Shown: piece by piece, positions 17,511 through 26,108 of the stretch
Numbering within the stretch: the stretch's first letter is position 1
Layout: each line of letters begins with the position of its first letter
Source of the DNA: Woeseiaceae bacterium
GTDB taxonomy: Bacteria > Pseudomonadota > Gammaproteobacteria > Steroidobacterales > Woeseiaceae
NCBI GenBank assembly: GCA_021773095.1
Contig: JAJFKR010000037.1
Span: 1 to 45,743 of the forward strand
Length of the DNA stretch: 45,743 nucleotides
Reading direction: 5' to 3'
Program-made: the position numbers and the translations under genes
The notes under the pieces: model-generated
Databases searched by the model: none
What the model saw: only the letters and a program-made list of their open reading frames with translations
What the model was told of the DNA's origin: nothing

Positions 17511-19316
17511 ATGAGCGACGCGCACCGTTACAGCATCGAACCGACAGATCCTACTGCGCATCTTTATGAGGTACGGGTGACGGTCGCCATACCGAATGAG
17601 GCAGGTCAGATATTTGCGATGCCCGCGTGGATACCGGGCAGCTACATGATTCGTGATTACGCGAGGCACGTCGTTGCGATCCGCGCCGAAGCCGACGGCG
17701 TTGGACTATTGGTAAGGAAACTCGATAAGAGTCGCTGGCAGACGGAGCCGACAGAGCGCGCTGTCACCCTGGTGCTGGAGATTTACGCACACGACGAGAG
17801 CGTTCGTGGTGCGCACCTCGATATGACGCATGCCTATTTCAACGGGCCGTGCGTATTTCCGGCAGTCGTTGGACAAGAAGATGGCGAGTGTGAGGTCGAA
17901 ATCATCGCTCCGGATCTGGCCTGTGCCCGGAAATGGCGTGTTGCCACATCCATGCAACGTGCGGGTGCAGAGTCGTACGGTTTCGGTGACTATGTTGCGG
18001 GAAATTATGCGGAGCTCATCGATCATCCGGTGGAAATTGGCAATCTGTCGATCGGTGAATTCCAGGTTGGTGAGATTCCTCACGTAATTGCCATTCGAGG
18101 CAATACCAAAGTGGATATGGCCCGTTTATGCCACGACCTTCAGACGTTGTGCGCATTCCACATGACAATGCTCGGTTCACCCTCTGATCTTGATCGATAT
18201 GTGTTTCTTTTGCATGCACCGGGCAGTGGCTACGGCGGACTGGAACATCGCTGGTCATCGAGCCTGGTTGCGGATCGAGACAGTCTGCCGATTCGTGGTG
18301 ATGAGGGTATATCACCCGAATATCGGACCTTTCTCGGGCTCGTCAGCCACGAGTACTTTCACTTGTGGAACGTAAAGCGCATGAAGCCGGCTGCGTTTAC
18401 GCCTTACGATCTGTCGCAGGAGTCGCATACCGAACTCCTGTGGGTATTCGAGGGCATTACCTCTTATTACGACGACCTGGCACTGGTACGTTCCGGACTA
18501 ATCACAGCATCGGACTATCTTGAGATGCTCGGGCAAACCATAACGCGAGTCCTTCGTGGACAGGGTCGTCGCCGGCAAAGCGTTGCGGAGTCCAGTTTTG
18601 ATGCCTGGACGAAATTCTACAAACAGGATGCCAATGCCGGCAACGCTATTGTCAGCTATTACGCGAAGGGCTCATTGATTGCGCTGGCGCTGGACTTGAA
18701 ATTAAGAACAGAGACCAAGGGTCGCGTTTCTCTCGATGATGTTATGCGAGCGTGCTGGGCGAAGTGGGGCGAGACCGGTGAGGGTATGTCGGAGCGTGGG
18801 CTTGAGGAAGTCAGCGCTGACGTTTCGGGGCTCGACCTTGGCGATTTCTTCGATGCGGCGGTCCGGGGAACCGGCGAGCTGGCATTGGAGCCGTTGTTAC
18901 ATGAGCATGGCGTAGACTACCGTTTACGAAAAGCGAAGGGCCGCAAGGATAAAGGTGGTGACGAAGTCGACGCCGCCAAATTGCCTGCTGTATGGCTGGG
19001 CGCCAAGCTCGTGGTTCGTGGTGGCAAGCCGATATTTGCCAGCCTTTCAAATGGAGGTCCCGCCGAACGAGCGGGCGTGTCGCCGGGCGACGAGTTGGTT
19101 GCGGTAGACGGCGTGCGTGCAAACGTGTCGGGAAGTGATACCCGGATTCGTCGCTACCGTCCTGGTGACAAGTCCGAGTTAACGGTATTTCGCGGCGATG
19201 ACCTGCTCGCACTGAAACTACAGTGGACCGAAGCACCTGCAGATACGTGTTACCTGAGAATGTCCGAAGAAGAAAACGAGCGACAGGCTCGTCGTGATAT
19301 CTGGCTAGGAAGTTGA
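17511..19316 (+). CDS. M61 family metallopeptidase with PDZ domain
   Basis: 601 residues without a signal peptide. The beta-rich N-terminal domain (YEVRVTVAIPN, MPAWIPGSYMIRDYARHV) is typical of M61 glycyl-aminopeptidases. Zinc site: His280 and His284 in SHEYFHLWNVKRMKP, with the Glu ligand probably in LLWVFEGITSYYDDL. A PDZ domain lies near residues 500-575 (GGPAERAGVSPGDELVAVDG). The family trims N-terminal glycine or alanine from peptides. The end overlaps the convergent sdpI-like gene by 12 bases. Confidence 0.92.
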   Translation: MSDAHRYSIEPTDPTAHLYEVRVTVAIPNEAGQIFAMPAWIPGSYMIRDYARHVVAIRAEADGVGLLVRKLDKSRWQTEPTERAVTLVLEIYAHDESVRGAHLDMTHAYFNGPCVFPAVVGQEDGECEVEIIAPDLACARKWRVATSMQRAGAESYGFGDYVAGNYAELIDHPVEIGNLSIGEFQVGEIPHVIAIRGNTKVDMARLCHDLQTLCAFHMTMLGSPSDLDRYVFLLHAPGSGYGGLEHRWSSSLVADRDSLPIRGDEGISPEYRTFLGLVSHEYFHLWNVKRMKPAAFTPYDLSQESHTELLWVFEGITSYYDDLALVRSGLITASDYLEMLGQTITRVLRGQGRRRQSVAESSFDAWTKFYKQDANAGNAIVSYYAKGSLIALALDLKLRTETKGRVSLDDVMRACWAKWGETGEGMSERGLEEVSADVSGLDLGDFFDAAVRGTGELALEPLLHEHGVDYRLRKAKGRKDKGGDEVDAAKLPAVWLGAKLVVRGGKPIFASLSNGGPAERAGVSPGDELVAVDGVRANVSGSDTRIRRYRPGDKSELTVFRGDDLLALKLQWTEAPADTCYLRMSEEENERQARRDIWLGS

Positions 19317-19988
19317 GTTTGCGTCGTCTTTGATTTCGGGATCCGGACCAAAGCCCTCCAGTGCCCGATAGGCAAAGTACGAATAAACAACCGGTATCAA
19401 AACGATGCCGACTACCGCTAATACGATCCGCTCCGTAACCACATCCGCGAACGCCCCTGCGGCCATGACCAGGCCTGCTGCAACCATGCACCATCCACCC
19501 AGTCGGTGCGTCTTCGCCCACACTTCGTCGCTGGCGAGCGTCCACGGCGTGCGAATTCCAATAAAGAAATTCTTCCTAACCTTCCCCATGTAGTTACCCA
19601 TGAACATCAATAGCAGGCCGACACACACAAAAACAGCCTTGCTAATATTGACGTCTGATCCGAGAGCAGCATTCAGAGCAAAGATGGCTATGGCGCAGCC
19701 AAAAACCACCAGGCCCACCATCAGGGCATTGACCACCCGCGCGAATTCTTCGGTACGAAAGCCGTGCGGTGAAATGACCGGGATCAGCTTGAATAACAGG
19801 ACGCAAAAGCAGGGTACCGATGCAAGTGCAATAACGCCTGACAACCTGGACATGTAGTCATTCGGATTGCCCGCCGCATCCCAGTGGGTTGGTAGCGGGT
19901 CGGGCAGAATCGGATAAAGATAGACAACGTACGCAATAAGCGCTGCAATAAAGCCAGCGCATATGAGGTTGGCGAGTTTGGTGTTCAT
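19305..19988 (-). CDS. sdpI: SdpI family membrane protein
   Basis: 227 residues. DUF1648 comes first (LYPILPDPLPTHWDAAGNPNDYMSR, with the conserved PxHW), then six to seven membrane helices. The SdpI signature is GNYMGKVRKNFFIGIRTPWTLASDEVWAKTHR. In Bacillus, SdpI protects against the SdpC toxin and sequesters the repressor SdpR; in proteobacteria the role is uncertain. The start overlaps the stop of the repressor gene by four bases (ATGA), so it is coupled to sdpR. I see no sdpC-like toxin gene. Confidence 0.9.
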   Translation of the reverse strand: MNTKLANLICAGFIAALIAYVVYLYPILPDPLPTHWDAAGNPNDYMSRLSGVIALASVPCFCVLLFKLIPVISPHGFRTEEFARVVNALMVGLVVFGCAIAIFALNAALGSDVNISKAVFVCVGLLLMFMGNYMGKVRKNFFIGIRTPWTLASDEVWAKTHRLGGWCMVAAGLVMAAGAFADVVTERIVLAVVGIVLIPVVYSYFAYRALEGFGPDPEIKDDANSTS

Positions 19989-20278
19989 GAGCGGTCACTC
20001 ACTTTGTCAGTTGACGAAAAAAGGTCATAGAGAATGGCGGCCACATCGTCGAGCACAGTGACATTGAGTGAATAAACAATGTGTTGGCCACGGCGTTCGG
20101 TCCGCACAAGATCAGCGGACTTGAGGATGTTGAAATGATGAGAAAGCGATGCGCGCGTGATCGGAAACTCGTCCGCAATGGCGCCTGCTGTCTTGGATTC
20201 CTTGCGCAGGGTCTTGATGATGGCACGTCGCGTCGGATCGGCGAGAGCCTTGAACACTGTTTGGTTGTTGGGAGACAT
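19985..20278 (-). CDS. sdpR: ArsR/SdpR-type winged-helix repressor
   Basis: 97 residues. The family core is TVFKALADPTRRAIIKTLRKESKTAGAIAD, with the recognition helix ITRASLSHHFNILKSADLV and the wing RRGQHIVYSLN. There are no metal-binding cysteine pairs, so it is the SdpR type rather than a metal sensor. It probably represses its own operon through the inverted repeat just upstream of its start, with relief by the SdpI membrane partner. Confidence 0.92.
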   Translation of the reverse strand: MSPNNQTVFKALADPTRRAIIKTLRKESKTAGAIADEFPITRASLSHHFNILKSADLVRTERRGQHIVYSLNVTVLDDVAAILYDLFSSTDKVSDRS

Positions 20279-20283
20279 GATGA

Positions 20284-20305
20284 TATTTAGACAAATATCT
20301 AAATA
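20284..20305. promoter_or_regulatory. Probable SdpR operator
   Basis: A perfect 8-bp inverted repeat, TATTTAGA and TCTAAATA with six bases between, starts six bases upstream of the repressor's ATG and 24 bases before the divergent EamA gene. ArsR/SdpR proteins bind AT-rich repeats of this form. Binding here would cover both start regions. Confidence 0.75.
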
Positions 20306-20329
20306 ATTGTCAAGAATTATCCTAAGTCT

Positions 20330-21223
20330 ATGAAAATAAAGAATAACCCAAGATTACGACTATTCATTGGCGCTGCTTTAATCAGCCTTTCGCCGGTCTG
20401 GGTCAAGCTCGTCGACGTACCACCGTCCACCAGCGGTTTTTATCGTGTCTTGTTTGGTAGCGCGGCACTCGTCGTTTATTTGCTCATCACACGAAAGCGA
20501 ATGACGCTCCCAAAGCGGGCGTGGTTCATGCTCACCGTTGCGGCGCTGTTCTTTGCCCTGGACCTTTGGTTTTGGCATCGCAGCATCAACTATGTCGGAC
20601 CAGGACTGTCGACGCTTCTGGCAAATTTTCAGGTCTTCATCATGATGATCGCCGGGGTCGTCTTTCTTAAGCAGATGCCGCGGCTCATACAGATTCTTGC
20701 AGTACCGATGGCATTGTTCGGCCTTAGCCTGATTGTCGGCCTCGACTGGAACGAGTTGCCGGATGATTACCAACTCGGCGTCATTTTCGGATTGCTGACC
20801 GCGGTCGCCTATGCCGGATATTTGTTGAGTCTGCGCCAGGCCCGGCAAGAATCACCGTACGGAGTGCCCGTCCGCGAAATGGCGGTCGTTTCGATTATCT
20901 GTACTGTCATGATGGCTGCGAGTGTTTTCGGAGAAGGAGAATCACTCAGGATCCTGAGCTACCCCGACTTCGGATGGCTGGTTGCGTACGGCGTGTTGTC
21001 GCATAGCCTGGGCGGCCTATTCATCGCGAGCAGCCTGCCACAGGTCACAACCGCCGAAGCCGGACTGGCACTGCTTTTGCAACCGGCACTGAGTTTCGGC
21101 TGGGATGTGTTGTTCTTCGGCCGGCCGATGACAGCCACTGAACTTGCCGGCGCCAGCATTGCGCTTATCGCTATCTATCTGGGCTCACGCCCATCGTCAA
21201 AGCAGATCCAGGGCGCCCGGTAA
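20330..21223 (+). CDS. EamA/DMT family transporter
   Basis: 297 residues with ten predicted membrane helices in two EamA repeats (first LFIGAALISLSPVWVKLVDVPPSTSGFYRVLFG; second near YQLGVIFGLLTAVAYAGYLLSLR). [46 protein letters not shown] is the C-terminal hairpin. Such proteins export amino acids or small metabolites across the inner membrane. The gene is divergent from sdpR and shares its operator region. Its end overlaps the convergent lipid kinase gene by 27 bases. Confidence 0.9.
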   Translation: MKIKNNPRLRLFIGAALISLSPVWVKLVDVPPSTSGFYRVLFGSAALVVYLLITRKRMTLPKRAWFMLTVAALFFALDLWFWHRSINYVGPGLSTLLANFQVFIMMIAGVVFLKQMPRLIQILAVPMALFGLSLIVGLDWNELPDDYQLGVIFGLLTAVAYAGYLLSLRQARQESPYGVPVREMAVVSIICTVMMAASVFGEGESLRILSYPDFGWLVAYGVLSHSLGGLFIASSLPQVTTAEAGLALLLQPALSFGWDVLFFGRPMTATELAGASIALIAIYLGSRPSSKQIQGAR

Positions 21224-22096
21224 GACGGACAGCTCGAAGTCGGTTTGCAGGGCTTGAACCTCACCGTCCAGGTGCGAAGGCATGGGCGATTCTGCTTTTA
21301 TTCTTAACGTCGTGACGGAACGGTGCACAAGTTCATCTTCTTGCATGTGTTCACCCCCCATGAGCTTCGGTAGCAAGCTCACGATGCGACGCCTCGTGAC
21401 CGGTTTGACGATCAGCAATTCCATCTTGCCGTCCGCATTTTTGGCCATCGGTGCAATCTTGAACATGCCACCAACCCACTGTCCGTTACAGATAGCTGCC
21501 AGCGTGAGTGGTCCCTCCCAGGTGAAATCATCCGCGGTTATTTGCAGTTGCGGGCTGGCGATACGGTCAATCATGGTTCGGAATATCGCGAGTAGATAAA
21601 CAAGGTCGCCGATCGGTAATTGAAAAGATCGTGCGACGTGGTTGACCTTGGCGTCGAAACCAATGCCCGCACCGTTTGCGAAGTAGCGATCGTTGAATCG
21701 CCCGACATCGATTTTCCTTGGCGTTTCCGCAGCGGCAATGCGATCGGCGAGCAGTTGGGTTGCGTGTTCCCAGTTAATCGGAATATCGCAGGCTTTCGCA
21801 AAGTCATTCCCTGTTCCTGTTGGAATGACGCCCAGAGACGCGTTGTTGTTGGACCTCATGATGCCATTTACCGCCTCATGAACGCTGCCGTCCCCGCCAG
21901 CGACCACAACGCGTTTTGCACCGTCGTTAGTATGTTGCAGCACCTGATCCTCAAGGTCTCCAAGAGACCGGCTTGCATGACACTCGATAGCAACACCGCT
22001 TTGTTCCAACAGCTCAAGAATTCGCGACTGACGACGCCCGGCGCGTCCCCGCCCGGCGGTTGGATTTAGAAACAGGTGTATCGTGTCTGCGGCCAT
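21197..22096 (-). CDS. YegS/DagK-family lipid kinase
   Basis: 299 residues. The diacylglycerol-kinase catalytic domain shows LFLNPTAGRGRAGRR, VVAGGDGSVHEAVNGI (the GGDGT-like nucleotide loop with Ser for Thr), LGVIPTGTGNDFAKA and GIGFDAKVNHVARS. It phosphorylates a membrane lipid such as diacylglycerol or phosphatidylglycerol. It is divergent from plsY, with a 52-base gap, and both act on glycerolipids. Confidence 0.92.
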   Translation of the reverse strand: MAADTIHLFLNPTAGRGRAGRRQSRILELLEQSGVAIECHASRSLGDLEDQVLQHTNDGAKRVVVAGGDGSVHEAVNGIMRSNNNASLGVIPTGTGNDFAKACDIPINWEHATQLLADRIAAAETPRKIDVGRFNDRYFANGAGIGFDAKVNHVARSFQLPIGDLVYLLAIFRTMIDRIASPQLQITADDFTWEGPLTLAAICNGQWVGGMFKIAPMAKNADGKMELLIVKPVTRRRIVSLLPKLMGGEHMQEDELVHRSVTTLRIKAESPMPSHLDGEVQALQTDFELSVLPGALDLL

Positions 22097-22148
22097 ACGC
22101 CGATGCTACAATGCGCGCGACTATTCTCGCAAAGACGGACAGGCATTA

Positions 22149-22820
22149 ATGTTGGAATTGGGCGTCAAATTCCTGATCAGCTATTTTCTGGGTTCCCTGA
22201 TGGGCTCGATGATTATGGGCAAATTACGCGGTGGCGTCGATATTCGCACGATGGGCAGCGGCAATGCGGGTGGCACCAACGCTTTGCGTACACAAGGCAT
22301 TATTTTTGCGCTTGGCGTCGTGATAATCGATATCGGCAAGGGCGTGCTTGGCGCAGGGGTCGTTCCCGAGCTAACCGTTCCGTTTGTTCCGGAAGATCCC
22401 ACGCTGTCCAGAACCTGGCTGACGATCTGCTGTGCGACAGCCGCTGTGCTCGGGCATGTCTGGCCGATTTATCACGGTTTCAGGGGTGGTAAAGGCGCTG
22501 GAACGTTTGTAGGAACACTGGTAATCCTCGGGCCAAATCTAATCATCGCGGTTTTGCTCGTTTGGGCATCGGTACTCGTAGTTTCAGGCTTTGTAGGGCT
22601 TGCGACGATGAGTGCCGCAATCTCATTACCGTTATACCTCGGAGTAAGTCTGCAGCTTGAGAGTCAGCCATTATTTATTTACACCGCGGTCATGGCGATG
22701 CTCATCATCTTTTGGCACCGTTCGAATATTCAACGTATGCGAGACGGCACAGAGCATCGCAACACCGGTCTGATGATTTTTCGTCGTAAAGGTACTGGCT
22801 CAAGTGATGAGCAGTCTTGA
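22149..22820 (+). CDS. plsY: Acyl-phosphate:glycerol-3-phosphate acyltransferase
   Basis: 223 residues from ATG 22149; an earlier in-frame ATG at 22083 lies inside the divergent gene's start. The enzyme makes lysophosphatidic acid, the first step of phospholipid synthesis, in the inner membrane. The three PlsY motifs are seen: SYFLGSLMGSMIMGK, the glycine-rich GSGNAGGTNALRT loop with the serine/asparagine set, and HVWPIYHGFRGGKGAGTFVGTL. About five membrane helices are present and length is normal. Its end overlaps birA by 14 bases. Confidence 0.95.
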   Translation: MLELGVKFLISYFLGSLMGSMIMGKLRGGVDIRTMGSGNAGGTNALRTQGIIFALGVVIIDIGKGVLGAGVVPELTVPFVPEDPTLSRTWLTICCATAAVLGHVWPIYHGFRGGKGAGTFVGTLVILGPNLIIAVLLVWASVLVVSGFVGLATMSAAISLPLYLGVSLQLESQPLFIYTAVMAMLIIFWHRSNIQRMRDGTEHRNTGLMIFRRKGTGSSDEQS

Positions 22821-23631
22821 CGCTGAGGTAATTCAGCAGTTCATGAGTGCTGCGGTTCGGGAGCGACTCGTGCACATCGAGGTATTCTCGGAGATTGAAT
22901 CAACAAACAGTTACCTGATGCAAATGCCTGGCCCGGAGCCTGGAACGCTCTGCGTTGCGGCAACCAGCAATCAAACGGCGGGCCGCGGTCGTCATGGCAA
23001 GACATGGCGATCGCCGCCGGGGACGGGCTTGTGTTTGTCGGCGGCCTACACCTATCAGCAACAGCCGGAAGACCTCCCGGCGCTGTCATTGACACTCGGA
23101 TTAGCAGCTATCGATGCATTGCAGGATCTCGGCGCAGATCGCGTTGAGTTGAAGTGGCCGAACGATCTGGTCGCAAGGGATGGAAAACTGGCGGGCATCC
23201 TCACCGAAACTAAACAACATTCCGCGAGTGCGGTTACGGTTGTGACCGGAATTGGTATCAATGTCGATTTATCGACTGAGCCGGATTTTGGAGCGAAAGC
23301 AGATTGGGCTCGAACGGTTGTCGATCTCAAAAGTATTTGCGAGGTTGAGCCCGGCCATGAAGAGCTCGCCGGCCAACTCGCCACGCATCTGCTGGGAGCC
23401 TTCGTCGATTTCGAGATATCGGGATTTGCAGCGCAGGCCGATCGCTGGCCACGTTATGACTGGCTACTCGGACGTGAGATCACAATCGATACAGCAGACG
23501 TACAGTATTCAGGTATCGGTGCCGGCGTCGCCAATGACGGCGCGTTGCTGGTCGAAACCCCGGGGTCAGGTCTTAAGCGCGTGACGTCCGGTACCGTAGT
23601 CAGGGCTGGCTCAAGAGGAGAACGAATATGA
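22807..23631 (+). CDS. birA: Biotin--[acetyl-CoA-carboxylase] ligase without repressor domain
   Basis: 274 residues from ATG 22807 (GTG 22804 just before it). Catalytic motifs are SEIESTNSYLMQ, TAGRGRHGKTWRSPPGTGLCLS (biotinyl-AMP loop), VELKWPNDLV and KLAGILTET. The C-terminal SH3-like domain includes GREITIDTADVQYSGIGAGVANDGALLVET. The N-terminal winged helix of E. coli BirA is missing; only about 20 residues precede the catalytic core. It therefore biotinylates carrier protein but should not repress biotin genes. It overlaps both plsY and coaX, forming one operon. Confidence 0.93.
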   Translation: MSSLDAEVIQQFMSAAVRERLVHIEVFSEIESTNSYLMQMPGPEPGTLCVAATSNQTAGRGRHGKTWRSPPGTGLCLSAAYTYQQQPEDLPALSLTLGLAAIDALQDLGADRVELKWPNDLVARDGKLAGILTETKQHSASAVTVVTGIGINVDLSTEPDFGAKADWARTVVDLKSICEVEPGHEELAGQLATHLLGAFVDFEISGFAAQADRWPRYDWLLGREITIDTADVQYSGIGAGVANDGALLVETPGSGLKRVTSGTVVRAGSRGERI

Positions 23632-24389
23632 GCGTGTTGCTGCTCGACGTCGGTAACTCGCGGCTAAAATGGGGTGTTCTCGATGACGACCAGATTCGTC
23701 GTACCGGACATATCTCTCAGCAAAAAATTCGTGAGCAGGGGCTGGCAGTACTGACGACCCGTTTACCGCGCCGCGTGGATGCGGTTCGCGCCAGTAATGT
23801 GGCGGGCACCAGTTTCGGGACTCGCCTGTCAGGTGTTGTCGGTCTGCATTGCAATGCAGATATTCATTTTGCGCGAAGCGAAAAACGCGGTTGGGGAGTA
23901 ACCAACAGTTACCGGCAGCCGCGACGACTGGGTGTCGATCGCTGGGTCGCCATGATCGGTGCCTGGGCGGAGACGGAATCAGCATGCCTGATAGTCGATG
24001 CCGGTACCGCGGTGACGCTGGATGCCATCGATGACAGCGGCATGCACCTTGGTGGTCAGATTATTCCCGGGGTTGAAACCATGCTGGGCTCGCTGTCTCT
24101 GGCGACCAGTGATATTCCACTGGTAAGAGCATCCTCGAAACACGTGGCGGGCGAGATCAGGATGTTCGGGCGCAATACGGCAGCCGCTGTCCGCGAAGGC
24201 ACGCAAAACGCCGTGGCTGGAGCGATAGAGCGGGCGATTCGAACTTTGCGATCAAACGGTTACGACCCAACAATCATCTTGACCGGCGGTGGTGCGTCGC
24301 GCATTCTTGGGGTGCTCGACGAGGCCCCGTTGCACCGGCCGAATCTGGTATTGAACGGGCTTGCGTATATGTTGGAAAACGCTCAATGA
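23628..24389 (+). CDS. coaX: Type III pantothenate kinase
   Basis: 253 residues. The first committed enzyme of coenzyme A synthesis. Seen: LLLDVGNSRLKWGVL (phosphate loop, PHOSPHATE-1 DxGNS), YRQPRRLGVDRWVAMIGAW with GxDR, CLIVDAGTAVTLDAID, GGQIIPGVETMLGSL and ILTGGGASRIL. It needs a monovalent cation and is not inhibited by CoA, as is known for this type. It overlaps birA and the next gene by four bases each (ATGA). Confidence 0.95.
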   Translation: MSVLLLDVGNSRLKWGVLDDDQIRRTGHISQQKIREQGLAVLTTRLPRRVDAVRASNVAGTSFGTRLSGVVGLHCNADIHFARSEKRGWGVTNSYRQPRRLGVDRWVAMIGAWAETESACLIVDAGTAVTLDAIDDSGMHLGGQIIPGVETMLGSLSLATSDIPLVRASSKHVAGEIRMFGRNTAAAVREGTQNAVAGAIERAIRTLRSNGYDPTIILTGGGASRILGVLDEAPLHRPNLVLNGLAYMLENAQ

Positions 24390-25066
24390 AGAATATTCTG
24401 CTGATTCTGCTGCTTGCTAACATCCTCTACCTCATGTGGGGCTATTTTAGCGAGGAAGAGTCGCAGCCCGGTGTGGCGATTGTGCAGGAGTCCGATCTTG
24501 GTCCGCCACTCGAGGTAACGATCGGTCGTGACAGTGATTCGTATGCCAGCGTCGGCGCCGTCCTGGGTTCGGGAGAACCTTCGGCGCTGGAAGCAGTGGT
24601 CGGTCGCGCTTGTGTGACGATCGGACCGTTCAGAGACAATGTGGACGCCGATTCGGCGGTGCTTGAGTATTCAAATGAGGGAATGAAGACTGAACTGCGC
24701 GGTGCGCGGGCACAAATTTTTGTCGGTCACTGGGTGTGGATTCAAAACATTGCTGACGTGGAGTCCGCGAAAGCCATTTTGGAGAAACTGCAGGCGGGCG
24801 GACTGGCCGACGCTTATCTGGATCGTACGGATAGTGAGAACCTGAAAATATCACTCGGTCTTTTCGGTGACGTCGACGGTGCTGAGAAAATAGAGCTCCA
24901 GGCACGGTCACTGGACCTTCCTGCTGAGGTCATTCCGAGTTCGCGAGAAAGAGACGTGTTTTTTGTTGATGTTGGTCTGCCGCCCGGAAAAGGCGCTGGC
25001 GCGATTGTGGAAAAATACGGTCAGGACCGGGTCCTGCTGCGCGATGCAGCGACTTGTCCCCAATAG
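24386..25066 (+). CDS. Membrane-anchored SPOR-like protein
   Basis: 226 residues. One N-terminal membrane helix (NILLILLLANILYLMWGYF), an acidic linker, then two repeats of the ACVTIGPF / KISLGLFGDVDGAEKIELQARSLDLPAEVI type. The second resembles a SPOR domain, which binds septal glycan strands stripped of peptides. Genes of this shape commonly follow coaX in gammaproteobacteria. The function is likely in cell envelope or division; it is not proven here. Confidence 0.8.
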   Translation: MKNILLILLLANILYLMWGYFSEEESQPGVAIVQESDLGPPLEVTIGRDSDSYASVGAVLGSGEPSALEAVVGRACVTIGPFRDNVDADSAVLEYSNEGMKTELRGARAQIFVGHWVWIQNIADVESAKAILEKLQAGGLADAYLDRTDSENLKISLGLFGDVDGAEKIELQARSLDLPAEVIPSSRERDVFFVDVGLPPGKGAGAIVEKYGQDRVLLRDAATCPQ

Positions 25067-25079
25067 GTGAGCAAAACCC

Positions 25080-25108
25080 TTGTCAGATCGGCCTGAAACC
25101 GGAATAAT
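25080..25108 (+). promoter_or_regulatory. Promoter of tRNA-Thr(TGT)
   Basis: TTGTCA and AATAAT are separated by exactly 17 bases, and a GC-rich discriminator (GCTGCCCGCGC) follows, as in stringently controlled stable-RNA promoters. It starts 14 bases after the SPOR gene. Confidence 0.82.
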
Positions 25109-25137
25109 CCGCTGCCCGCGCTAAATACGGGAACAAA

Positions 25138-25213
25138 GCCGGCGTAGCTCAGTTGGTAGAGCAACTGATTTGTAATCAGTAGGTCCGTGGTTCGATTCCT
25201 CGTGCCGGCACCA
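25138..25213 (+). tRNA. thrU: tRNA-Thr (anticodon TGT)
   Basis: 76 bases including encoded CCA. The acceptor pairs GCCGGCG with TGCCGGC, the D-arm is GCTCAGTTGGTAGAGC, the anticodon arm is ACTGATTTGTAATCAGT with TGT, and TTCGATT is in the T-loop. The T-stem CGTGG/CCTCG carries a central T-T mismatch. It is normally followed within a few bases by tRNA-Tyr; here that gene is 19.9 kb away. Confidence 0.98.
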
Positions 25214-25231
25214 AATTTTCTAAGAAATATA

Positions 25232-25262
25232 GGGTCAGAGCTAACCGGCTCTGACCCTTTTT
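25232..25262 (+). terminator. Terminator after tRNA-Thr(TGT)
   Basis: A perfect 10-bp stem (GGGTCAGAGC with GCTCTGACCC, loop TAACCG) is followed by five T. It ends the tRNA transcript 18 bases past the CCA, so this tRNA is now transcribed separately from the rest of the cluster. Confidence 0.95.
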
Positions 25263-25368
25263 CGATACAGAGGAATCTTTCCTGTTAATTTGGCCGGAAA
25301 AACGGTTAGGCGATCCGGGACCGAGGCCTGCAAAATCGTACAGAGTGGTTCAATAGTGGCTTCAGGAT

Positions 25369-25422
25369 TTGGCAGTAATAGGGTAGCAAAGTATACTACT
25401 AAGTAGGTTATTTTCACCTACT
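25369..25422 (+). promoter_or_regulatory. parDE promoter and operator
   Basis: TTGGCA (25369-25374) and TATACT (25392-25397) are 17 bases apart, a good sigma-70 match. Immediately downstream is a 7-bp inverted repeat, AGTAGGT (25402-25408) and ACCTACT (25416-25422), the expected kind of ParD autorepression site. GGAGGG precedes the ATG. Confidence 0.78.
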
Positions 25423-25439
25423 CCTCTGGAGGGCGAATC

Positions 25440-25706
25440 ATGCCAATGGTCAAGAAAAGCATATCGGTAACCGATCAGCAAGATAGCTGGATCAAGGCGC
25501 AGATCAAAACGGGACACTACGGTAACGAAAGTGAGGTAGTTCGCGAGTTGATCCGTGAACGGCAACTTCGGGACCAGGAAACCCCCGCCGAAATTGAGGC
25601 TATTCGCGCCGCATTGATCGAAGGCGAGGAGAGCGGTTTTAGCGAACGCAGCGTCGACGAGATATGGGAGGACGCGCGGCAACGCCACAGGGCGAAACAT
25701 GGGTGA
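25440..25706 (+). CDS. parD: ParD-family antitoxin
   Basis: 88 residues. The N-terminal ribbon-helix-helix reads KKSISVTDQQDSWIKAQIKTGHYGNESEVVRELIRERQ, which binds DNA as a dimer. The C-terminal part (AALIEGEESGFSERSVDEIWEDARQRHRAKHG) is the disordered toxin-binding arm. ParD neutralises ParE and represses the operon. The stop overlaps the toxin's start by eight bases. The gene lies inside the module bounded by two tRNA-Thr 3' copies. Confidence 0.93.
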   Translation: MPMVKKSISVTDQQDSWIKAQIKTGHYGNESEVVRELIRERQLRDQETPAEIEAIRAALIEGEESGFSERSVDEIWEDARQRHRAKHG

Positions 25707-25985
25707 GTATCGGCTTTCTCAAAGTGCCAAAGATGACCTGGTCGGCATCGCACAATACGGCGATGAACATTTCGGGGTTGTGCAATCCAACCGATACCGT
25801 GACCAACTCAAACAGAGATTTTCGGTATTGGCAATTCAACGCAGCTATATCCAGCGGTCGCCCATATTCGACCCGGCTATCACCGCAGCGTGTGCGGTGT
25901 GCATTCGACTTACTACCGTATGGATGCTCAAGGCGTGGAGATAATACGTATCTTGAAACATCAAGACCCGAGCAAAGCATTCTAG
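25699..25985 (+). pseudogene. parE: ParE-family toxin, frameshifted
   Basis: ParE toxins poison DNA gyrase. The first part, MGEYRLSQSAKDDLVGIAQYGDEHFG and YRDQLKQRFSVLAIQ, is typical. From about 25835 the family sequence continues in another frame: LYPAVAHIRPGYHRS, GVHSTYYRMDAQGVEIIRILKHQDPSKAF, ending at TAG 25983-25985. Without repair, frame one stops at 25944 with an 81-residue product lacking the conserved C-terminal strands. The toxin is probably inactive. A sequencing error at one base would look the same. Confidence 0.83.
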
Positions 25986-26108
25986 GGAACATTGTCGCTC
26001 CTTTTCCTTCTAAGAATATACCTGCGTACCGAAAGGCCAGGAGGCTAAATCTCGGCAAATTTCTAAAGAAACGGAGCTGGAGACCGCATTATTCCTTGAT
26101 TGCAGAGT

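Noticed and set aside
18811..19545. A 244-residue frame on the minus strand
   Set aside because: It overlaps the M61 peptidase and the sdpI-like gene, and its composition (Arg/His rich) is that of an antisense shadow.
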